Source: Campylobacter jejuni
GTDB taxonomy: Bacteria; Campylobacterota; Campylobacteria; Campylobacterales; Campylobacteraceae
Assembly: GCA_014305285.1 (NCBI GenBank)
Contig: JACRSG010000013.1
Location: 1 to 39,752, forward strand
Direction: 5' to 3'
Length of the DNA stretch: 39,752 nucleotides
The notes beneath the pieces are model-generated. The model saw only the letters and a list, made by a program, of their open reading frames with translations. It did no database searches and was not told the DNA's origin. This document shows positions 35,456 through 39,752 of this stretch, piece after piece. A program made the position numbers and the translations under genes. Each line of letters opens with the position of its first letter. The first letter of the stretch is position 1.

Positions 35456-36734
35456 GATAAGAAAAGATCAATGCACATAATAAAGCTATGATAGCTAAAA
35501 TAAAAACATAAAGTCCCAAAGAAAAACGCCAAAAATTATTTAAGTTATCTAAAGCAAAACTATGTAAGAAAAAAGCAAGTTGTGGAGTTAAACCTCCGGC
35601 TATAGCATAAGCAATATTATATGAAAAAGAAAGTCCTGAAAATTTAATTTTTGCATCAAATACTTCACTCATTATTAAAGGGCAAAAATTCATTACTCCA
35701 CTAAAAAAACATACAAGCAAATATAAGCAAGCTACTAAGTTAAAATCAGTATTTTGTTTATATAGAGTACTAAAATAAAGCAAACTTGTAATTCCAAAAA
35801 GTATACTAAAAAATATACAAGATCTCATAATGCCTATTTTATCCGCTAGGATTCCACTTATAATACATCCTAAACAAATAAGTAAAATTCCACCTATTTG
35901 AAGATAGGTTTGTAAAGAAGTATTAATTTGAAGTATTTTTGCTATATAGCTAGGCATAAGTAAAATCATTACAACAATACAGCCCGTTAAAACCCAAGTA
36001 ATCATCATAGAAAGAATAATTCCCATTTTAGCTTTTTTAAATACTTCTTTTAAGGGAAATTTTTCTAAAGCCTTGTCTTTTTTCATTTGTTCAAAAACAG
36101 GAGTTTCTCTTAAAAATTTTCTCAAATAGGCAGAAATAATCCCAAAAATTCCACCTAAAAAGAAAGGAATTCTCCAAGCCCATTCATGAAGCTCTTCTTG
36201 GGTATAAATTATATTCATAATTAAAAAGACTAAACTGCCTAATAAAATTCCGCCTACAACCGAAGCAGTTAAAATTCCCAAATAAGTTCTTTTTCGACCT
36301 TGCGGTGCATGTTCGTATACAAAAACCCAAGCTCCAGGGAGTTCTCCACCTATAGCTATACCTTGACAAATGCGTATAAAAATTAAAAGTACAATACAAA
36401 TAAAACCTATGCTTTCATAATTTGGAATAAAAGCTAGAGTAAAAGTTGGAATAACCATCAGCAAAATACTAATCATAAACATTCTTTTTCGCCCAAATTT
36501 ATCCCCAAAATGTGCCAGTATCACACCCCCTAAAGGACGTGCTAAATATCCAGCTGCAAATATTCCATAAGTATTAAACATTTGCCAAAAACTACTTAAA
36601 TCTTTTGGAAAAAAGTTTGTTGAAATATAATTTGCAAAAAATACAAAAATGATAAAATCATAAAATTCTAAAGTTCCTCCTAATGAAGAAAGTCCTAAAA
36701 CTTTTATATCCTTTTGATTAAGGGTTTTGCTCAT
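35424..36734 (-). CDS. MHS-family MFS transporter (Cj0250c-like)
   Basis: A 436-residue inner-membrane permease of the metabolite:H+ symporter (MHS) branch of the MFS, with about 12 membrane segments. The loop 2-3 motif LARPLGGVILAHFGDKFGRK near residue 61-80 and GIAIGGELPGAWVFVYEHAP near 125-145 are typical of ProP/ShiA/KgtP-type carriers. The substrate is unknown; an osmolyte, a dicarboxylate or shikimate are possibilities. ATG at 36734 lies two bases after the stop of the small acidic gene, so it is probably reinitiated from it. Confidence 0.88.
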   Translation of the reverse strand: MSKTLNQKDIKVLGLSSLGGTLEFYDFIIFVFFANYISTNFFPKDLSSFWQMFNTYGIFAAGYLARPLGGVILAHFGDKFGRKRMFMISILLMVIPTFTLAFIPNYESIGFICIVLLIFIRICQGIAIGGELPGAWVFVYEHAPQGRKRTYLGILTASVVGGILLGSLVFLIMNIIYTQEELHEWAWRIPFFLGGIFGIISAYLRKFLRETPVFEQMKKDKALEKFPLKEVFKKAKMGIILSMMITWVLTGCIVVMILLMPSYIAKILQINTSLQTYLQIGGILLICLGCIISGILADKIGIMRSCIFFSILFGITSLLYFSTLYKQNTDFNLVACLYLLVCFFSGVMNFCPLIMSEVFDAKIKFSGLSFSYNIAYAIAGGLTPQLAFFLHSFALDNLNNFWRFSLGLYVFILAIIALLCALIFSYLSNTQRTYSQ

Positions 36735-36736
36735 TT

Positions 36737-36880
36737 TTAATCCATCTCATAAAAATCATCATCATTACTATCATCATCGTATTCATAATCATCATCATCA
36801 TAATTATAATTTTTATGATGATTTTGTGGATATTCTTCATCTTCATAATCATCGTAATTTAAGTCTTCTTCATAAGCCAT
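36737..36880 (-). CDS. Small highly acidic protein (Cj0251c-like)
   Basis: A 47-residue protein too short for a default ORF scan. ATG at 36880 follows AAGGAG at proper spacing. It starts MAYEEDLNYDDYEDEEY and ends DDDSNDDDFYEMD; about 22 residues are Asp or Glu, about nine are Tyr, with a single Pro. It is probably intrinsically disordered. It sits directly in front of the MHS transporter, two bases apart, so the pair is co-translated. Function unknown; a cation-binding or chaperone-like role is only speculation. Confidence 0.75.
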   Translation of the reverse strand: MAYEEDLNYDDYEDEEYPQNHHKNYNYDDDDYEYDDDSNDDDFYEMD

Positions 36881-36939
36881 TATTTTCTCCTTAAATAAAA
36901 ATGTAAAACTTATTTTATCTTAAATTTGTTTGGTTTTGC

Positions 36940-36945
36940 TATAAT
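36940..36945 (+). promoter_or_regulatory. moaC: Probable -10 box of moaC
   Basis: TATAAT at 36940-36945, 26 bases before the moaC ATG. Confidence 0.6.
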
Positions 36946-36971
36946 TTTTATAATTTTTAAAAGGTAAATTT

Positions 36972-37445
36972 ATGAAATTAAGTCATTTAGATGAAAAAAA
37001 TCATCCTAAAATCGTAGATGTAAGCGATAAAAACATTACTTCAAGAATAGCCACAGCTAGTGGTATGATATATATGAGCCAAGAAGCTTTTGATGTAATT
37101 AAAAATAATACTGCAAAAAAAGGTCCTGTTCTTCAAACGGCTATTATTGCAGCTATAATGGGAGTTAAAAAAACAAGTGAAATTATTCCTATGTGCCATC
37201 CTTTGATGCTTTCTAAGATTGAAACAGATATTGTGGAATTTGTTAAAGAATGTGCATTTAAGCTTATTGTAACCGTTAAGTGTGAAGGTAAAACAGGGGT
37301 TGAAATGGAAGCTTTAAGTGGGGTTAGTATAGGACTTTTAACTATATATGATATGATTAAGGCTATAGATAAATCGATGAGGATTACGGATATAGTGCTT
37401 GAAAGTAAAGAAGGGGGCAAAAGTGGTAAATTTGTGCGATCTTAA
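36972..37445 (+). CDS. moaC: Cyclic pyranopterin monophosphate synthase
   Basis: Second step of molybdenum cofactor synthesis, converting the MoaA product to cyclic pyranopterin monophosphate. The 157-residue protein has [20 protein letters not shown] near residue 56-75 with the MCHP motif, then [20 protein letters not shown] near 98-117 and [18 protein letters not shown] 36972 follows AAAGGTAAATTT. Its last 23 bases overlap the DUF493 gene. The cofactor serves formate dehydrogenase, nitrate reductase and similar enzymes. Confidence 0.95.
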   Translation: MKLSHLDEKNHPKIVDVSDKNITSRIATASGMIYMSQEAFDVIKNNTAKKGPVLQTAIIAAIMGVKKTSEIIPMCHPLMLSKIETDIVEFVKECAFKLIVTVKCEGKTGVEMEALSGVSIGLLTIYDMIKAIDKSMRITDIVLESKEGGKSGKFVRS

Positions 37446-37686
37446 AAAAGAATCTCAAATCAATTATCCTACTTTTTGGGATTATAAGGTGATTTTTGAG
37501 GTGCATGTTAAAGCAAGTGAAATTTTTCAAGAAATTTTAGGTCAAAGAGAATATAAATTTGAACATTCTAATTCAAGTACGAGTGGAAAATATCAAAGTT
37601 ATTTATTAAATGTTTGTGTTGACAGCAAAAAAGATCGTTTGGATGTATTTGATAAATTAAAAGCTAAAGCAAAATTTGTACTTTAA
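37423..37686 (+). CDS. DUF493 (YbeD-like) family protein
   Basis: An 87-residue protein. The open frame reaches back to 37399, but GTG at 37423 ([19 protein letters not shown]) sits after AAGAAGGGGG at good spacing. It fits the small ferredoxin-like DUF493/YbeD fold ([53 protein letters not shown]). It overlaps moaC and lies 13 bases before the coiled-coil gene. A regulatory role in lipoate metabolism was proposed for YbeD relatives, but it is unproven here. Confidence 0.82.
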   Translation: MVNLCDLKKESQINYPTFWDYKVIFEVHVKASEIFQEILGQREYKFEHSNSSTSGKYQSYLLNVCVDSKKDRLDVFDKLKAKAKFVL

Positions 37687-37699
37687 GAAAGAAGGAAAA

Positions 37700-38842
37700 A
37701 TGAAAAATACTTTAATTATTTTTGAAAATTCTTTATCAAATCTTGGTAAAGATGAAGCAAGCGATTTACTTGAGGATTTAAGTTTTAATCTTGCATATAA
37801 GCAAATTTCACATAATCCTCATGAAACAAAAAAAGTTTTAAATTCTCTTTTGGTTGAATTTTTAACTATTTTGAAAAAACTTGATTTTTTTAATGATGAA
37901 AATGTTACAAAGGTTATCAAAGCTTTGGTCAAGGCGAGTATTGTAGATGCTCAAAATTCGCTTTATGAGTATATTAGCGAAGCTGAATTATTAAACAAAC
38001 GGATTGAAAATCAAAAGAATTTGATTAAAAATCAAATCAGCGATAATTTTTTTGAATTTGAGAATATTTTACAAGAATGTTCTTTTTGTGATGAATTTAG
38101 CGGCGGTTTAAACGATGCTATTTTATTTGATATAGAAATGCTTGGAATTTTAAAAGAAACCGCTGAAAGTGCTTTTTTAACTACATTGGAAAAGGCTGAA
38201 GATATAGAACTTACAAGTAGTGAAATAGCTAAAAATCTCGTCTATAATGCCATTTGTGAAGCTCATTTTGAAAAAGAAAGAATTTTAAAAATTTCAAGTA
38301 TTATTTTAAATACCGCTTTTGAAATAGCTAATGAATCTATGGCTTATGCAAAAGATCTTTGTTTGGGTGTGATTAAAGGTACAAGAGATGGTATTGTTTT
38401 AGCAATGGAAAAATTTAAAGCTTCATTAACTTATACAAATTTTGAAGAAGATCTTAGTTTAAAAAGCAAAGAATTAATAGGTATAGAAGATGATTTTATT
38501 GCTCTTTTAACAAAAGAAATTCAATTGCAAAATGATCCTTGTAAGAGTATAGTTGAGAATTTGCTAGAACATGAACTTGATAATCTTTTTGCTAAATTTA
38601 GACGTCTTGCAGGTGAAAGCAGAGAACAACTCATATTGGTTTTAAATGATATTAAGAAAAATCCAAAGATTAATGATTTTAACAAACTTACTCAAAGAAA
38701 ATTAAATCGTTTTAAACAAGAAATTTTTGAATTAGAAAAAATTGCTAGTGAAAAATACAAAGATTTAAATTCCAAAAAAGCGAAAAAGCTCGGTGTAAGA
38801 CTTTGGGAAAAAGCTAAAAATTTCATAAAAATTAAAAAATAA
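37700..38842 (+). CDS. Long helical coiled-coil protein (Cj0254-like)
   Basis: A 380-residue protein, almost all alpha-helical, with heptad-like Leu/Ile, Glu and Lys patterns and few Pro or Gly. The longest coiled-coil-like parts are at about 80-130 and 320-360 (LTQRKLNRFKQEIFELEKIA, EKYKDLNSKKAKKLGVRL). There is no signal peptide or membrane helix. ATG 37700 with GAAGGAAAAA is chosen over the upstream TTG at 37676, which lies in the DUF493 gene. The family is unknown to me and no function is assigned. It is 58 bases before the second chemoreceptor. Confidence 0.7.
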   Translation: MKNTLIIFENSLSNLGKDEASDLLEDLSFNLAYKQISHNPHETKKVLNSLLVEFLTILKKLDFFNDENVTKVIKALVKASIVDAQNSLYEYISEAELLNKRIENQKNLIKNQISDNFFEFENILQECSFCDEFSGGLNDAILFDIEMLGILKETAESAFLTTLEKAEDIELTSSEIAKNLVYNAICEAHFEKERILKISSIILNTAFEIANESMAYAKDLCLGVIKGTRDGIVLAMEKFKASLTYTNFEEDLSLKSKELIGIEDDFIALLTKEIQLQNDPCKSIVENLLEHELDNLFAKFRRLAGESREQLILVLNDIKKNPKINDFNKLTQRKLNRFKQEIFELEKIASEKYKDLNSKKAKKLGVRLWEKAKNFIKIKK

Positions 38843-38871
38843 AAATATTTTAATTGAAAATATTTTAAAAT

Positions 38872-38877
38872 TATAAT
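38872..38877 (+). promoter_or_regulatory. Probable -10 box of the second chemoreceptor
   Basis: TATAAT at 38872-38877, 23 bases before the ATG at 38901. Confidence 0.5.
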
Positions 38878-38900
38878 TAATATTTAGGGAAGGATATACT

Positions 38901-39752
38901 ATGCAATTATCAATTCGTAAAAAAATGCTTATATTAGGTATTTTTTGTTTTATCTCAATATTGATAACTTTTTTAAATTTTTATTTTAATAATTTAAAGG
39001 GAAGTCATTATACAAACCAAATAGTTCAATCTATGATTAGCGACGAAATCGATGAAAAACTTAAAGTTTTAACAAAATCAATGGCCATTGCTTTAGGAGA
39101 TTTAACTAAAAATATTCACGATGAAAAAGAAAAAATAAAACTTATAGCCACTGCAATTGAAAATTTTAGATATGAAGATGATCAAAGTGGATATTTTTTT
39201 GTTTATAAAAAAACACTTAGTGTTGCACATCCTGTTAGAAAAGATTTAATTGGAAAAGATTTAGGCAATACAAAAGATAAGAATGGGGTTTTTTATGTAA
39301 GAGAATTATATCAAAAAGCTCTTGATAAAGGAGGTTTTGTTCATTATTATTTCACAAAACCACAGCCGGGGGGGGGGCTTATCGTAGAGGAAAAAACAGC
39401 TTATAGTTACTTAATTCCTTATACAGACGATATATGGATTTCTACGGCTGTCTATAAAGATACTTTAGATTCTTATGTTAACAAAAAATTAAGTGATTCT
39501 GCTTCGTTTTTTTTAAAAAATTTCATACAAACGGTTTTATTTTCTATATTGTTTATCGTTATTATTTTACCCTTTATCTTTATATTTTATAAAAATATTA
39601 TCAATGGAATTCAAGGAATACAGACTAATATTAATTCATTCTTCGACTTCATCAACCATAAAACAAAAAATGTTTCTACTATAGAAGTAAAAAGCAATGA
39701 TGAATTTGGACAAATGAGTAAAATAATCAATGAAAACATCCTTGCTACTAAA
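38901..39752 (+). CDS. Methyl-accepting chemotaxis protein with G10 tract, 5' part
   Basis: The first 284 codons of a chemoreceptor; the gene runs off the right edge. ATG 38901 follows AAGGA at 8 bases. After MQLSIRKKMLILGIF there is a membrane helix (about 8-29), a periplasmic sensor of about 170 residues that looks like single Cache type 2 (FRYEDDQSGYFFVYKKTLSV, HPVRKDLIGKDLG, KPQPGGGLIVEEKTAYSYL) and a second helix at about 206-230. The last 102 bases match the first receptor, inverted. The triple Gly at 157-159 is encoded by a G10 tract (39368-39377). The frame is ON. Ligand unknown; sCache_2 sensors often bind small carboxylates. Confidence 0.92.
   Translation, partial: MQLSIRKKMLILGIFCFISILITFLNFYFNNLKGSHYTNQIVQSMISDEIDEKLKVLTKSMAIALGDLTKNIHDEKEKIKLIATAIENFRYEDDQSGYFFVYKKTLSVAHPVRKDLIGKDLGNTKDKNGVFYVRELYQKALDKGGFVHYYFTKPQPGGGLIVEEKTAYSYLIPYTDDIWISTAVYKDTLDSYVNKKLSDSASFFLKNFIQTVLFSILFIVIILPFIFIFYKNIINGIQGIQTNINSFFDFINHKTKNVSTIEVKSNDEFGQMSKIINENILATK
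39368..39377. repeat. G10 homopolymer, candidate phase-variation tract
   Basis: Ten G in a row inside the sensor domain of the second chemoreceptor, in a genome with about 30% GC. It is read CCG-GGG-GGG-GGG-CTT (Pro-Gly-Gly-Gly-Leu). With nine G the frame ends at TAG within four codons after the glycines; with eleven it ends about ten codons on. Confidence 0.93.
39651..39752. repeat. Right copy of the 102-bp inverted repeat
   Basis: This is the exact reverse complement of 26-127. It ends at the window edge, so it is likely longer. It encodes the same cytoplasmic start of the chemoreceptor. Confidence 0.97.

Noticed and set aside
36740-36870. The repeated ATC/CAT/TCA triplets looked like a simple-sequence repeat or variable tract.
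   Set aside because: They are the Asp codons (GAT) of the small acidic protein and are not a uniform tandem array.

Overview
This window is AT-rich epsilonproteobacterial DNA. Gene content, gene order and protein sequences match Campylobacter jejuni as I remember it. Intact core genes (proB, obg, rpmA, rplU, aspA, ung, lctP, a lutABC-type operon, sppA, aroQ, folK, flhF-flhG-fliA-fliM-fliY, mnmA, moaC) are mixed with an unusual number of decayed genes: cydA, cydB, cdtA, dcuA, a hemerythrin, a periplasmic protein, transporters and a Crp/Fnr regulator. Loss of the cytolethal distending toxin locus plus many pseudogenes resembles C. jejuni subsp. doylei. That assignment is inference from memory; no database was searched.

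Layout. 1-1147 is the 5' part of a chemoreceptor reading out of the window. 1294-8826 is mostly minus strand: proB, obg, the L27/L21 genes, a broken periplasmic gene, three lipoprotein genes, a gutted dcuA, and aspA. 9096-10598 holds ung and an aspartate/glutamate racemase. 10599-12245 is a decay zone: a Crp/Fnr regulator remnant, cydB and cydA remnants and a short cdtA fossil; cdtB and cdtC are gone. 12418-17047 is lactate permease followed by the three-gene LutABC-like lactate oxidation operon. 17201-21251 holds a hemerythrin pseudogene, a small zinc-ribbon protein, an ATP-grasp protein, SppA and an amidohydrolase probably serving the futalosine menaquinone pathway. 21342-27588 is aroQ-folK running into the flagellar regulatory and switch operon. 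27657-29278 is a LOG-family gene and mnmA.

29279-34050 is the accessory and scar region: a truncated DASS transporter, the SRP RNA gene on the minus strand, fossils of a mobilisable plasmid (possible RepA-like ATPase piece, mobA, mobC and an oriT-like pair of inverted repeats), a candidate small RNA, a C39-type peptidase gene that lost its start, a broken MFS transporter, an intact tautomerase and an IS3-type transposase tail. 34091-38842 resumes ordinary genes: an HDOD protein, a hypothetical, an MHS transporter with a tiny acidic protein, moaC, a DUF493 protein and a coiled-coil protein. 38901-39752 is the 5' part of a second chemoreceptor.

Two observations stand out. The two chemoreceptors share a perfect 102-bp inverted repeat at the window edges, where their common cytoplasmic parts begin. 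Recombination there would invert the ~39.6 kb between them while keeping both receptors intact. The second chemoreceptor has a G10 tract exactly where its sensor domain encodes a Gly-Gly-Gly motif. G9 or G11 would stop translation within a few codons, so this receptor looks phase variable.
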